DNA of 64,000 bases from an uncultured Paraglaciecola sp. (lineage in GTDB: Bacteria; Pseudomonadota; Gammaproteobacteria; Enterobacterales; Alteromonadaceae): the NCBI GenBank assembly GCA_947498355.1, contig CANMKA010000001.1, positions 62,001 through 126,000 of the forward strand, in the 5' to 3' direction. Positions 9,083-17,556 of this stretch are shown here, piece after piece; the stretch's first letter is position 1, and the number at the start of each line of letters is the position of its first letter. The notes beneath the pieces are model-generated. The model saw nothing but the letters and a program-made list of their open reading frames with translations, did not search any database and was not told the origin of the DNA. The position numbers were made by a program, and so were the translations under genes.

Positions 9083-10372
9083 ATGAACAATAAATCGAAT
9101 TTTAGTCCTTGGTTGGGGTGTATCGCTGACGATTACACAGGAGCCACCGACCTCGCTAGTTTTTTAGTTGCCAGTGGACTAAGAACCATTCAACTTAACG
9201 AACTCCCAGAACACCAGACTGTATTAGATATTAGTCAGTACGACGCAGTAGTGATCGCTCTTAAATCCAGAACCTGTGCGGCAGATGTGGCTGTCGCTGA
9301 TAGCCTCAAGGCTTTGAAATACTTACAGAGTTTGGGCTGCGGTAAGTTCTACTTCAAGTACTGTTCGACATTTGATTCGACCAAAGAGGGCAATATTGGC
9401 CCTGTAATAGATGCACTCATGTCAGCTCTAGATGTAAACAGTGCTCTGGTTTGCCCTGCGTTACCGGTTAATGGCCGGACTGTGTATAACGGCTATTTGT
9501 TTGTAAATGGCCAATTATTAAATGAAAGTCCAATGAGCGCCCATCCCTTGACCCCTATGCAAGATGCCAAGCTAAGCCGTTTAATTGAAGCTCAAGGTGC
9601 GGGTAGAGCCATTGAAGTGAACCATGCTCAAGTTGTACAGGGCCGTGATGTATTAATAAACGCGCTGGACAAAGCCTCAGAGCAGGGGAACTATGTAATA
9701 GTCGATGCACTCACCATGAATGATTTAGCGGTTATCTCGGCTAGCGCCAGTAAGTTTCAATTCATTACGGGGGGCTCAGGCCTTGCTGTTAATCTAGCGC
9801 AAGAATTTCAAACTCTTGGTGGCACCCTCAGCCCAGTTGAATCCAGAAAACGGCAAAACTCTGGCCATACGGTCATTTTTAGTGGCAGTTGTTCAACTAT
9901 GACTCAAGCTCAGGTTGAAAAATACCAACAAACTCACCCCGCATTACAGCTCAATCCCCTGAGTATCGATAATAAACAGCAAAGTATGCAAGATGTGGTC
10001 GACTGGATGCTCGAAAATATTGATAATGGGCCGCTTATTTATGCCAGTGCCGATGCCAGTACGATTAGCCATGTGCATCAAACATTAGGCAAAGACTATG
10101 CCGCTGAACTGGTTGAAAATTGCTTCTGTGAGCTAGCTAAGGCCGCTAAACAAGCTGGAGTACAAAATTTCATTGTTGCCGGTGGTGAAACGTCTGGCGC
10201 TGTGGTGCAAGCGTTAGATATTAAGATGTTTGAAATTGGGCCAAGTATCGAACCTAGCGTACCAATTGTGACCACTATTGAGGCCACCCCTATTAATTTA
10301 GTGTTGAAATCTGGTAATTTCGGACAGCCAGATTTCTTTCTCAAAGCGAAAAGGAATCTATCATGTTCTTAG
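9083..10372 (+). CDS. Four-carbon acid sugar kinase (DUF1537, OtnK-like)
   Basis: A 429-residue ATP-dependent kinase of the DUF1537 family, which phosphorylates tetronates or oxo-tetronates at O4. The N-terminal domain starts with LGCIADDYTGATDLASFL and includes YFKYCSTFDSTKEGNIGPV, the family substrate site. The C-terminal nucleotide domain shows FITGGSGLAVNLAQEF, VIFSGSCSTMTQAQVE and the glycine-rich IVAGGETSGAVVQAL. Length is normal for the family. The stop overlaps the start of the aldolase gene by 10 bases. Known family functions are 3-oxo-tetronate 4-kinase (OtnK), D-threonate 4-kinase and D-erythronate 4-kinase. Pairing with an OtnC-like decarboxylase favours OtnK, but LtnD and OtnI are absent here. 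Confidence 0.9.
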   Translation: MNNKSNFSPWLGCIADDYTGATDLASFLVASGLRTIQLNELPEHQTVLDISQYDAVVIALKSRTCAADVAVADSLKALKYLQSLGCGKFYFKYCSTFDSTKEGNIGPVIDALMSALDVNSALVCPALPVNGRTVYNGYLFVNGQLLNESPMSAHPLTPMQDAKLSRLIEAQGAGRAIEVNHAQVVQGRDVLINALDKASEQGNYVIVDALTMNDLAVISASASKFQFITGGSGLAVNLAQEFQTLGGTLSPVESRKRQNSGHTVIFSGSCSTMTQAQVEKYQQTHPALQLNPLSIDNKQQSMQDVVDWMLENIDNGPLIYASADASTISHVHQTLGKDYAAELVENCFCELAKAAKQAGVQNFIVAGGETSGAVVQALDIKMFEIGPSIEPSVPIVTTIEATPINLVLKSGNFGQPDFFLKAKRNLSCS

Positions 10373-11001
10373 ATGAGCAAAGTGCCAAACAACAAATCGT
10401 CGAATTTGCCAAATCGATTTTTGATCGGGGGCTAACCAAAGGTGCATCAGCAAACATGAGTGTGCGCATCGAAAATGCTTGGGTAATGACACCAACGAAT
10501 ACCTGTTTTGGCTTTTTAAAAGCCGATGAGTTGTCGGTAGTTGCGTTAGACGGCACCTTGTTAAAAGGTTTGCCGCCGTCTAAAGAATTTAGGCTGCACA
10601 AAGCCATGTACGACCAACGCCCAGACGATAGATGCATTATTCATTTGCATTCGACCTACGCTACGGCCTTGTCTTGCTTAACCCCAGAGGACCCGAAAAA
10701 TGTAGTGCCAACCTATACGCCTTATTTAACCATGCGCCTCGGGCCTGTTGCTATGGTGCCATATTTTGCGCCGGGTGATGATGCTCTTGCTGAAGCTGTC
10801 GGTCAGGTTGCAGCGCAACATCCTGGTGTAATTATGGCCAACCATGGCCCGATTGTTTCATCTACTAGTATCGAATCCTGTGTATATGGAATGGAAGAGC
10901 TCGAAGAAAGTTGTCGATTAGCCTTATTGTTACAGGGCTTAAATGCCAATAAACTAACTGAAACGCAAATTAATTTGCTATTGTCACGCTTTAAAAAATA
11001 G
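10363..11001 (+). CDS. Class II aldolase/adducin family protein, OtnC-like 3-oxo-tetronate 4-phosphate decarboxylase
   Basis: A 212-residue zinc-dependent class II aldolase-fold protein. The family features are present: TKGASANMSVRIENAWVMTPT, a substrate loop PPSKEFRLHKAMYDQRPD, the zinc ligands IIHLHSTYATALS (HxH) and VIMANHGPIVSSTSIESC with the third histidine. OtnC converts 3-oxo-tetronate 4-phosphate to dihydroxyacetone phosphate and CO2. A good ribosome binding site (AAAGG) precedes the ATG, which lies inside the end of the kinase gene. Fuculose-phosphate aldolase activity is the main alternative; the partner kinase of DUF1537 type supports OtnC. Confidence 0.85.
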   Translation: MFLDEQSAKQQIVEFAKSIFDRGLTKGASANMSVRIENAWVMTPTNTCFGFLKADELSVVALDGTLLKGLPPSKEFRLHKAMYDQRPDDRCIIHLHSTYATALSCLTPEDPKNVVPTYTPYLTMRLGPVAMVPYFAPGDDALAEAVGQVAAQHPGVIMANHGPIVSSTSIESCVYGMEELEESCRLALLLQGLNANKLTETQINLLLSRFKK

Positions 11002-11021
11002 ACCACACAAGTTGAGATAAG

Positions 11022-11324
11022 ATGTACCTAGTTACTGTAAAATTTGATATTGCTCCAGAGCAACTAAGGGCTTTTATGCCTTTGATGCTAAAACAGGCCG
11101 AAGACTCATTAAATAAAGAACCCAACTGCAAGCAATTTGATGTGAGCCACCATGAAGACAAGCCAAGCCTAATTTATCTGTACGAAATTTATCAGAGTAA
11201 AGCAGACTTTAGTGCCCATCTTGAGACCGCTCATTTCGCAACATTTTCGGCAGCCATTAAAGATATGGTGTTGCATAAGGAAGTCGAGTGCTTCGAAACC
11301 ATTAGTGCCCTGTGTCAGAGTTAA
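11022..11324 (+). CDS. Antibiotic biosynthesis monooxygenase (ABM) domain protein, YgiN/LsrG-like
   Basis: A 100-residue single-domain ferredoxin-like fold of the ABM family (start YLVTVKFDIAPEQLRAF, then QFDVSHHEDKPSLIYLYE and FSAHLETAHFATF). Some members are cofactor-free quinol monooxygenases (YgiN), while LsrG isomerises a phosphorylated sugar-like compound. It is the third gene of the kinase operon, 20 bases after the aldolase gene. Given that operon, an isomerase or epimerase step on an oxo-tetronate (the job of OtnI in the known pathway) is a reasonable hypothesis, but no residue proves it. Confidence 0.8.
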   Translation: MYLVTVKFDIAPEQLRAFMPLMLKQAEDSLNKEPNCKQFDVSHHEDKPSLIYLYEIYQSKADFSAHLETAHFATFSAAIKDMVLHKEVECFETISALCQS

Positions 11325-11335
11325 GAGTATGTGCA

Positions 11336-11476
11336 GTGAGAAATTTCCCAAGTAAAATTAAGCGTAAACACGCGCAAATCTCTGAGGTATGGGTTAACAA
11401 CATTCAGCCTCAAGGCATACCTTGGTTTCAGCCAAAGGTAAGCCACAACCTTGCCGCGAAAAATCCTAATGAATAA
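11336..11476 (+). CDS. Small basic protein, unknown (46 residues, GTG start)
   Basis: An open frame with a GTG start codes for 46 residues: a basic N-terminus (RNFPSKIKRKHAQISEVW) and a tail with IQPQGIPWFQPKVSHNL. I do not recognise it. It begins 11 bases after the ABM gene and its stop overlaps the start of the next small gene in an ATGAATAA arrangement typical of coupled genes, which is the main evidence that it is real. Without conservation data it could be a chance ORF. Confidence 0.4.
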   Translation: MRNFPSKIKRKHAQISEVWVNNIQPQGIPWFQPKVSHNLAAKNPNE

Positions 11477-11681
11477 CGCGTTAAAAAATGACGCAAAAGC
11501 ACTTCAGGTGATAACATGTCGCTGCGGTGGCATAGCCGCTCAACCTGAGCGGGTTGCTCATTGCTCTGATCGTTGGGTTATCCGTTGTCTAGTCTTACGG
11601 TGTGCCGCACGTAATTATGGTCAAAGTTTAGCCAGCACTATAGCAGGCTGGAATAGAATGAGTCGCCACTATTACCGATAG
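11469..11681 (+). CDS. Small zinc-ribbon protein resembling the Lar restriction-alleviation family
   Basis: A 70-residue protein with ATG 11469. The pattern CRCGGIA (residues 17-23), WVIRCLVLRC (36-45) and STIAGWNRM near the end follows the layout of Lar-like zinc ribbons (cysteine pair plus GG, WxVxC, second cysteine pair, then a serine-rich turn and xxWN). The first knuckle is C-x-C rather than C-x2-C, so it is divergent. Lar proteins of phage and plasmids counter host restriction; here, upstream of uvrY on the chromosome, it is more likely a domesticated or regulatory zinc-ribbon protein. The frame stays open upstream to 11451 but the coupled start is preferred. Confidence 0.5.
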   Translation: MNNALKNDAKALQVITCRCGGIAAQPERVAHCSDRWVIRCLVLRCAARNYGQSLASTIAGWNRMSRHYYR

Positions 11682-11728
11682 GCTCGGACGTATTTGTTGT
11701 TGAATGAAAGCATATTTGAGGTTGTATT

Positions 11729-12373
11729 GTGATTAAGCTGTTGTTGGTCGACGACCATGAACTCGTAAGGACTGGCGTAAAACGGATTTTGCAAGACGTA
11801 ACCGATTTTGATGTTGTTGGCGAGGCCACAGATGGTGAAGCCGCTGTAAAGTTTTGTCGGGTTAGCGCGCCAGATGTGGTGCTAATGGACATGAATATGC
11901 CAGGCATGGGCGGCCTAGAAGCCACCAAGCAAATATTGCGTTTTTCCGAGGATACTCACGTTATTGTTTTGTCGGTATACAAAGAAAATCCGATCCCTGC
12001 CAAAGTCATGCAAATGGGGGCGTCTGGCTATTTAACAAAAGACACAGCGCCAGACGAAATGATCCGTGCAATATACAAGGTTGCGTCTGGGCAAAAGTAT
12101 ATCTCCCCCGATTTAGCGCAACAAATAGCCATTGGCCAACTTGATCTGCAAGAAGGCAATCCCTTTGAGTCTTTGTCTGAACGTGAATTAGAGATAACCA
12201 TGATGTTAACCAAAGGCGCAAAAGTGCCCGATATTGCAGTGGTACTCAATATTAGCGCTAAAACCGTAAATACCTATAGATATCGTATGTTCGAAAAGCT
12301 CAATGTCAGTACTGATGTTGAGCTGACTCATTTAGCTCTGCGTCATAAGCTTATTCAATCAGATCAGTTTTAA
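11729..12373 (+). CDS. uvrY: UvrY/GacA-type two-component response regulator
   Basis: A 214-residue NarL/FixJ-class regulator starting with GTG. The receiver domain covers residues 1-120 ([17 protein letters not shown]; phosphoacceptor aspartate in [11 protein letters not shown] near residue 54; conserved lysine in LTKD). The LuxR-type helix-turn-helix is at about 145-205 ([22 protein letters not shown], then [16 protein letters not shown]). It is the partner of the BarA sensor and activates CsrA-antagonising small RNAs. It is followed 14 bases later by uvrC, the conserved gammaproteobacterial order. Confidence 0.95.
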   Translation: MIKLLLVDDHELVRTGVKRILQDVTDFDVVGEATDGEAAVKFCRVSAPDVVLMDMNMPGMGGLEATKQILRFSEDTHVIVLSVYKENPIPAKVMQMGASGYLTKDTAPDEMIRAIYKVASGQKYISPDLAQQIAIGQLDLQEGNPFESLSERELEITMMLTKGAKVPDIAVVLNISAKTVNTYRYRMFEKLNVSTDVELTHLALRHKLIQSDQF

Positions 12374-12387
12374 GGTTTTTGTCGGTT

Positions 12388-14214
12388 ATGGCAGATATCG
12401 AGCCTTTTGATTCAACCCATTTTTTAAAACATCTTACTCATCAGCCTGGCGTGTATCGTATGTATAGCGCCAAGGATGAAGTAATTTATGTAGGCAAGGC
12501 AAAAAATCTTAAAAATCGTTTGTCGAGTTATTTCAGAGCAAAAGTCGACAGCATAAAAACGCAAACTCTGGTTAAACAGATTGCCAATATAGATGTCACT
12601 GTGGTGCACAGTGAAACCGAAGCCTTCGTCTTAGAAAACAATTTTATAAAAAAGTACAAACCTAGATACAACGTATTGCTACGTGATGATAAAGGTTATC
12701 CGTTTATCTTTTTGTCGGGCCACGAACATCCAAGGCTATCTAGCCACCGCGGGGCTAAAAAGTTAAAAGGCGAATACTTTGGGCCTTACCCTAGTTCGTG
12801 GGCGGTGCGCGAAAGCTTGCGAACCATGCAAAAATTATTTCCCATCCGCCAATGTGAAGACAGCTATTATAAAGCCCGCAGCAGGCCTTGCCTGCAATAT
12901 CAATTGCAACGCTGTGCTGCGCCTTGTGTTAAAGGCCTAGTGTCTGACGAAGAATATTCGCAGCAAGTCCAATTAGCGCGTTTGTTTTTAAAAGGCAAAA
13001 ATAAACAAGTGATTGATTCTCTCGTCACAAAAATGGAAACCGCTAGCGCCGAATTGCGTTTTGAAGCCGCAGCAAAATACCGAGATCAAATCGGGGCGTT
13101 AAGTAAGGTTCAAGAGCAACAATGGGTGAGTGGTGATCAACAAGAAATGGATGTATTTGGTTTTGCTTATCGAAACGGCATTGCCTGTATTCAAACCTTA
13201 TTTATCCGAGACAACAAACTCCTTGGCAGTAAAAGCTTTTACCCTAAGGTCCCCGCAGACTCTAGTGCCGACGAAGTATTTCAATCTTTCATCTTACAAT
13301 TTTACTTAGCAGGCAATAAGCTTATACCTAAGCAAATTGTGATGCCTTGTGCATTACTCGACGAACAATCGATTAATCAATTACTTAACCAAGAAGCGGG
13401 TCGAAAAATTCAGTTTTTTAAAGGGGTGCGAGATGAAAAACGCCGCTATTTAGAGCTAGCCAATACCAATGCTGATACGGCCTTGGAGTCCCGTCAGAAT
13501 CACCAAAAATCAGTTTTTGCACGCTACGTAGAGCTAGAATCAATTTTGGAATTCGAGCAGCCTATTCAGCGCATGGAATGTTTTGATATTAGCCATACTT
13601 CGGGTCAGCAAACGGTTGCTTCTTGTGTGGTATTTAATCGAGAAGGACCCTACAAAACCGATTATCGCCGCTATAACATCGAAGGTATTACGCCGGGTGA
13701 CGATTATGCGGCTATGGCACAAGCTTTAGAAAGACGTTACACGGATGTGAAAGACCAAGACAAAATACCTGATATCTTGTTTATCGATGGCGGTAAAGGG
13801 CAACTAGCCCAAGCCGAAGCCTTTTTTGATGATTGGCCCCACGAGAAAGCGCCTATTTTAATAGGTGTAGCTAAAGGGAGCAGCAGAAAGGCAGGCCTAG
13901 AAACCTTAATCCTTGCAGGAAGTCATGCGACTATTCCCATGGAGTCAGATAATCCTGGTTTGCATTTGATCCAACATATCCGGGATGAAGCCCACAGATT
14001 TGCCATCACGGGCCACAGACAAAGGCGTAGAAAAGAAAAAAACACGTCTAAACTGCAATCTATTCCCGGTGTAGGCGCAAAACGCAGGCAAAGCTTGTTA
14101 AAATACATGGGTGGCTTGCATGGCGTTTTACAGGCCAGTAAAGACGAAATTGCCAAAGTCCCTGGGATCAGTGCAGACTTGGCAGATATAATATACGAAC
14201 ATATTCACAATTAG
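12388..14214 (+). CDS. uvrC: Excinuclease ABC subunit C
   Basis: The 608-residue dual-incision nuclease of nucleotide excision repair. The GIY-YIG domain is at the N-terminus ([20 protein letters not shown]), a UvrB-binding UVR motif lies near residues 200-235 ([20 protein letters not shown]), and the RNase H-like C-terminal nuclease has [19 protein letters not shown] and [12 protein letters not shown]. The terminal helix-hairpin-helix pair includes [16 protein letters not shown] and [13 protein letters not shown] use ATG 12388, which aligns with the family start; an in-frame TTG at 12379 is nearer to the TAAGG but poorly spaced. Confidence 0.97.
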   Translation: MADIEPFDSTHFLKHLTHQPGVYRMYSAKDEVIYVGKAKNLKNRLSSYFRAKVDSIKTQTLVKQIANIDVTVVHSETEAFVLENNFIKKYKPRYNVLLRDDKGYPFIFLSGHEHPRLSSHRGAKKLKGEYFGPYPSSWAVRESLRTMQKLFPIRQCEDSYYKARSRPCLQYQLQRCAAPCVKGLVSDEEYSQQVQLARLFLKGKNKQVIDSLVTKMETASAELRFEAAAKYRDQIGALSKVQEQQWVSGDQQEMDVFGFAYRNGIACIQTLFIRDNKLLGSKSFYPKVPADSSADEVFQSFILQFYLAGNKLIPKQIVMPCALLDEQSINQLLNQEAGRKIQFFKGVRDEKRRYLELANTNADTALESRQNHQKSVFARYVELESILEFEQPIQRMECFDISHTSGQQTVASCVVFNREGPYKTDYRRYNIEGITPGDDYAAMAQALERRYTDVKDQDKIPDILFIDGGKGQLAQAEAFFDDWPHEKAPILIGVAKGSSRKAGLETLILAGSHATIPMESDNPGLHLIQHIRDEAHRFAITGHRQRRRKEKNTSKLQSIPGVGAKRRQSLLKYMGGLHGVLQASKDEIAKVPGISADLADIIYEHIHN

Positions 14215-14288
14215 CTTTGACTTATGCACTGCATCTGGCATTAATAGCGTGAACCTTACTTTAACCCAAAGAGATACTGAGAGCCTAG

Positions 14289-14846
14289 ATGTGGACAATT
14301 CCTAATATTATTACTGTTATCCGAGTGTTGTTGATACCAGTATTTGTTGTTGTATATTTTTTGGATTGGAAATGGGCACATCAAGCAGCAGCAGCTATAT
14401 TCGCTGTTGCAGCCGTAACCGATTGGGTAGATGGTTATTTGGCACGTAAACTCAATCAAACTACGGCATTTGGTGCGTTTTTAGACCCCGTTGCTGACAA
14501 ATTGATTGTCACCGCTGCCCTTATTTTAATTACCCATACGTACGCGTCGGTTTGGATAACCGTGCCTGCTGTACTCTTGATGTTCAGAGAAATCTATATC
14601 TCTGCGTTACGAGAGTGGATGAGTCAACTTGGCCAACAAGATTTGGTTAAAGTTAACTTCACCGGTAAAGCTAAAACTATGGCGCAAATGCTAGCATTAA
14701 TTGGTCTGCTATCTGAATTAGAAGTATTCATGGGCGTTACCCTGTATTGGGTGTCATTGGGCTACGGATTACTCTATATTGCGGCCATTCTTTCATTTTG
14801 GTCTATGGTCGAATACACATTGGCGGCATGGCGCCATCACAATTAA
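14289..14846 (+). CDS. pgsA: CDP-diacylglycerol-glycerol-3-phosphate 3-phosphatidyltransferase
   Basis: A 185-residue integral membrane enzyme that makes phosphatidylglycerophosphate. The CDP-alcohol phosphatidyltransferase motif D-x2-D-G-x2-A-R-x8-G-x3-D-x3-D is seen as DWVDGYLARKL followed by FGAFLDPVADK. Four or five transmembrane helices are evident, beginning with IPNIITVIRVLLIPVFVVVY. It lies 74 bases after uvrC, the usual neighbour, with no terminator seen between them. Confidence 0.96.
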   Translation: MWTIPNIITVIRVLLIPVFVVVYFLDWKWAHQAAAAIFAVAAVTDWVDGYLARKLNQTTAFGAFLDPVADKLIVTAALILITHTYASVWITVPAVLLMFREIYISALREWMSQLGQQDLVKVNFTGKAKTMAQMLALIGLLSELEVFMGVTLYWVSLGYGLLYIAAILSFWSMVEYTLAAWRHHN

Positions 14847-14873
14847 CATAAATTAAAAGGTGTAAGGTTCTGC

Positions 14874-15515
14874 ATGTTGCAACGAAAAGAAGAAAGTATT
14901 GCGCAGCTAAACAGAACAAAAATACTGTCTGCTGCAGAAAAGGAATTTTCTTTAAATGGTTTTAAAGGCACGAGAGTGCAAAAGATTGCTGATAGGGCAG
15001 GACTGCCCAAGACCAATGTTTTGTATTACTTTAAAACCAAGCAAGGGCTTTATTTAGCGTTACTGGAACAAATACTAAGTATGTGGAATGGTCAGTTTGA
15101 TTTGGCCACCAGCGAAGACGATCCAGCCTTGGTGCTTAGTCGATATATTTGTGACAAAATGGAAATCTCACGGAAGCGCCCCGATGCATCTAAGGTTTTC
15201 GCACTTGAAATCATTAATCGTGCGCCGAATTTATCTGAGTTTTTCAAGCGTGAGCATTGTAGTTGGATGAAAGGCCGTGTCGCTGTGATTGATGGCTGGA
15301 TTGCGCAAGGCAAAATCACCCCGCAAGATCCCTATGCCCTGTTATTCCATATTTGGGCTATGACTCAACACTATGCTGATTTTTCCTCACAAATTAATGA
15401 GTTACGAGGAAAAAAGATGACAAAATTAGATTATCAAAAAGCCACGCATCAAGTTATTGCTTTGGTTTTAGCTGGCTGCGGCTTGTCAGTACCTGCAGAA
15501 TATCAATGCAGCTAA
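14874..15515 (+). CDS. RutR-like TetR family regulator
   Basis: A 213-residue TetR regulator whose helix-turn-helix (KILSAAEKEFSLNGFKGTRV, then KTNVLYYFKTKQGLYLALLEQIL) and ligand domain (IWAMTQHYADFSSQI) match E. coli RutR closely. RutR is displaced from DNA by uracil or thymine and controls pyrimidine and purine genes. It lies convergent to an AzgA-type purine permease whose promoter contains a RutR-type palindrome, which strongly suggests that this protein represses the permease. It follows pgsA with a 27-base gap. The protein at 54-728 is a paralogue. Confidence 0.88.
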   Translation: MLQRKEESIAQLNRTKILSAAEKEFSLNGFKGTRVQKIADRAGLPKTNVLYYFKTKQGLYLALLEQILSMWNGQFDLATSEDDPALVLSRYICDKMEISRKRPDASKVFALEIINRAPNLSEFFKREHCSWMKGRVAVIDGWIAQGKITPQDPYALLFHIWAMTQHYADFSSQINELRGKKMTKLDYQKATHQVIALVLAGCGLSVPAEYQCS

Positions 15516-15576
15516 TACCATGTATAAGGGCAAGCCTAGGAAATGTGTCTTACGCTAAAGCTAACGGGTTCTAGTA

Positions 15577-16905
15577 TTATTTTAAGTCCAGAACATAACG
15601 TAAAACAAATATCGCTGCCATCAAGTAGGTTATCCAAGTTACTTCTTTATAGCGCCCAGTACCTAACATGATCCCCACATAAGTGATAAAGCCTAACGCT
15701 ATGCCTTCGCTTATGCTAAAGGTTAAAGGCATGGCTAGAAGGGCCACAGTTGAGGTAGCGAGGGCGGTCAAATCGTCGAAGTCTAATTGACGAATTGACT
15801 CCATCATTAAAATTCCCACCATAATCAAGGCTGGCGTGGTAGCCATAAGGGGAATGACTTTCATGACAGGTGTCAGAAAAAGCGACAGTAAAAAGCATAA
15901 CGCCACCACGATTGAGGTTAAGCCAGTTCTTCCACCAGCCGACACGCCAGCAGCAGATTCAACATAAGATGTAACGGGAGAGGTGCCAATCGCCGCACCA
16001 ACCACACTCGCCGCCGCATCTGCGTTCATGGCTTTGCCCATTTTTGGTAGCTTACCTTGAGCGTCAAGCAAATTGGCCCGTCGTGATACACCAATTAGGG
16101 TGCCGATAGTATCAAACATGTTGACAAACAGTAGGGCAAAGATCAGGTCCCAAGTGGTGGCAAAGTGCGTGATGGGGTACATGATATCCATCGCAAACCA
16201 AGTATTACTTATGCTATCTGGCATCCCAATAATACTGTCGGTATGTTGGGTGAGATACCCATTCTCTGTAGGGATAAATAGTCCAATAAGGGTTAACACC
16301 ACTACCGAGATCAGAATAGCGCCTGTCACCTTTTTTAGTACTAGGACTATGGTTAACAAAACACCTGCTAACGCTAGTAAAGTAACGGGAGAGGACAAGT
16401 CGCCAATGGTCACAAACGTGGCTGGATGGTCGACAACCAACCCCGCGTTTTTAAGACCAATAAATGCGATAAATAAGCCTATCCCGCATTGCACGCCAAT
16501 TTTTAGGGCGGCGGGGATGGCTTCAGCGATCTTAGTTCTCACCCCAGTTAAGGATAAGATTAAAAACAATACTCCGTTCCAAAATACGATACCAAGGGCT
16601 GCGTCCCATGGGATTTCGCGAGTCAAGCAAATGGTAAAAGCGAAAAATGCGTTCAGGCCCATACCTGGTGCCATGGCAATCGGGTAGTTGGTCATGATTG
16701 CCATTAACAAGGTACCCAGACATGCCGCCAGTGCAGTGACCGTAATTAGTCCCTCAATGGGCATACCCCCTGCACTTAAGATACTTGGATTGACCACAAG
16801 TACATAAGACATTGCTGCAAAGGTGGTAAGGCCTGCAATAAATTCTTTTTTGAAGTCGGTGCCATGTTGTTTTAAGTGAAATACTTTTTGCAAAAAGTCA
16901 CGCAT
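15577..16905 (-). CDS. AzgA-type adenine/guanine/hypoxanthine permease (NCS2-like)
   Basis: A 442-residue membrane transporter for purine bases. It has the AzgA-family features EFIAGLTTFAAMSYVLVVNP near the N-terminus, APGMGLNAFFAFT, VCGIGLF-type core (QCGIGLFIAFIGLKNAGL), FVNMFDTIGTLIGVSRRANL and ADAAASVVGAAIGTSPVTSY. About 12-14 transmembrane segments can be drawn. It is single-gene and converges on the RutR-like regulator gene. A RutR box overlaps its predicted transcription start, so derepression by pyrimidine or purine bases is expected. Guanine, hypoxanthine and adenine are all possible substrates. Confidence 0.9.
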   Translation of the reverse strand: MRDFLQKVFHLKQHGTDFKKEFIAGLTTFAAMSYVLVVNPSILSAGGMPIEGLITVTALAACLGTLLMAIMTNYPIAMAPGMGLNAFFAFTICLTREIPWDAALGIVFWNGVLFLILSLTGVRTKIAEAIPAALKIGVQCGIGLFIAFIGLKNAGLVVDHPATFVTIGDLSSPVTLLALAGVLLTIVLVLKKVTGAILISVVVLTLIGLFIPTENGYLTQHTDSIIGMPDSISNTWFAMDIMYPITHFATTWDLIFALLFVNMFDTIGTLIGVSRRANLLDAQGKLPKMGKAMNADAAASVVGAAIGTSPVTSYVESAAGVSAGGRTGLTSIVVALCFLLSLFLTPVMKVIPLMATTPALIMVGILMMESIRQLDFDDLTALATSTVALLAMPLTFSISEGIALGFITYVGIMLGTGRYKEVTWITYLMAAIFVLRYVLDLK

Positions 16906-16960
16906 AAATGGGCCTTAAATTTAGTGATATATCTCTATTAGCCAGAGTTAAGCAAAAAGC

Positions 16961-16982
16961 TGACCACTTGGTCGTGTTTATA
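16961..16982 (-). promoter_or_regulatory. RutR box and -10 element upstream of the purine permease
   Basis: The sequence TGACCACTTGGTCG (16961-16974) contains perfect GACCA / TGGTC arms with a 2-base spacer, matching the E. coli RutR consensus TTGACCANNTGGTCAA at 11 of the 12 inner positions counting the outer T/A pair. On the minus strand a TATAAA (-10 candidate, 16977-16982) ends two bases before the dyad, so the site covers the predicted start point, 55-70 bases before the permease ATG. This is textbook repressor geometry. Confidence 0.75.
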
Positions 16983-17104
16983 TTGGTGACTTGATTCATC
17001 TATGTTCTAGAGTAGGCGTCGAGCTGATTTCAGCTTTTACCTCTGGCATGGTTGCTATAACATGGCCAAAATGAGACGTTTTGGTGCAAACAAAACGACA
17101 GGTA

Positions 17105-17365
17105 TTAACCTTCGTCTTTAGATGCCATAGCAACAATAATGCTCAAGGCTTGCTCTTCGCTAAAACCACTTTTTATTAAGGCTAGGTACATTTTGCGGAA
17201 ATACTCGGCTTGGGTTTTGATAATAGCTGGGGTGCTTAGGGCCTTTAATTCATTAAGTTTTTGAGTGGCCAATTGTTGACTCACAAAGTCTAAATCTGTG
17301 GGAGTGTCAGCCCAAGCGTTAAATACTGATAATACACCTACAGCCAATAACAGAGTTAATTTCAT
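17105..17365 (-). CDS. Small exported protein of unknown function (86 residues)
   Basis: I use ATG 17365 (MKLTLLLAVGVLSV), preceded by GGACGA; the frame extends four codons upstream. A signal peptide is clear, with probable cleavage after AWA (about residue 19). The mature part of about 67 residues is mostly helical (ATQKLNELKALSTPAIIKTQ, then YFRKMYLALIKSGFSEEQAL), with no cysteines. It stands alone between the permease and a lipoprotein gene. No function is recognised. Confidence 0.65.
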   Translation of the reverse strand: MKLTLLLAVGVLSVFNAWADTPTDLDFVSQQLATQKLNELKALSTPAIIKTQAEYFRKMYLALIKSGFSEEQALSIIVAMASKDEG

Positions 17366-17498
17366 CGTATCGTCCAAAAATATGATTATATTGCTAGGTT
17401 AAAAGACTTACGATCATCAAACAAGAGGCGAGTGTGAATTGCCCCTTTGGTTGTATATAGGAGCAATAAATAGATGTATTTAAAGAGTAAAACAGTCA

Positions 17499-17536
17499 GC
17501 TAGGAACTAAGTTCGTCGAGAAGCCTCCTTCCTAGC
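17499..17536. other. Inverted repeat at gene end
   Basis: GCTAGGAA (17499-17506) and TTCCTAGC (17529-17536) are perfect 8-base arms around a 22-base loop, 20 bases after the stop of the lipoprotein gene on the minus strand. The transcript has no following U run on that strand, so it is a weak terminator or a 3'-end stabilising hairpin. Confidence 0.35.
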
Positions 17537-17556
17537 AAAAATAAGGATAATCGACG

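Noticed and set aside
16073-16687. A 204-codon open frame on the plus strand opposite the purine permease
   Set aside because: It is fully antisense to a strongly supported membrane-protein gene, has no ribosome site and its translation resembles no protein; open antisense frames are common opposite such genes.
16906-17104. Possible purine riboswitch upstream of the permease
   Set aside because: No conserved purine-aptamer core or three-way junction could be drawn; the RutR box explains regulation better.
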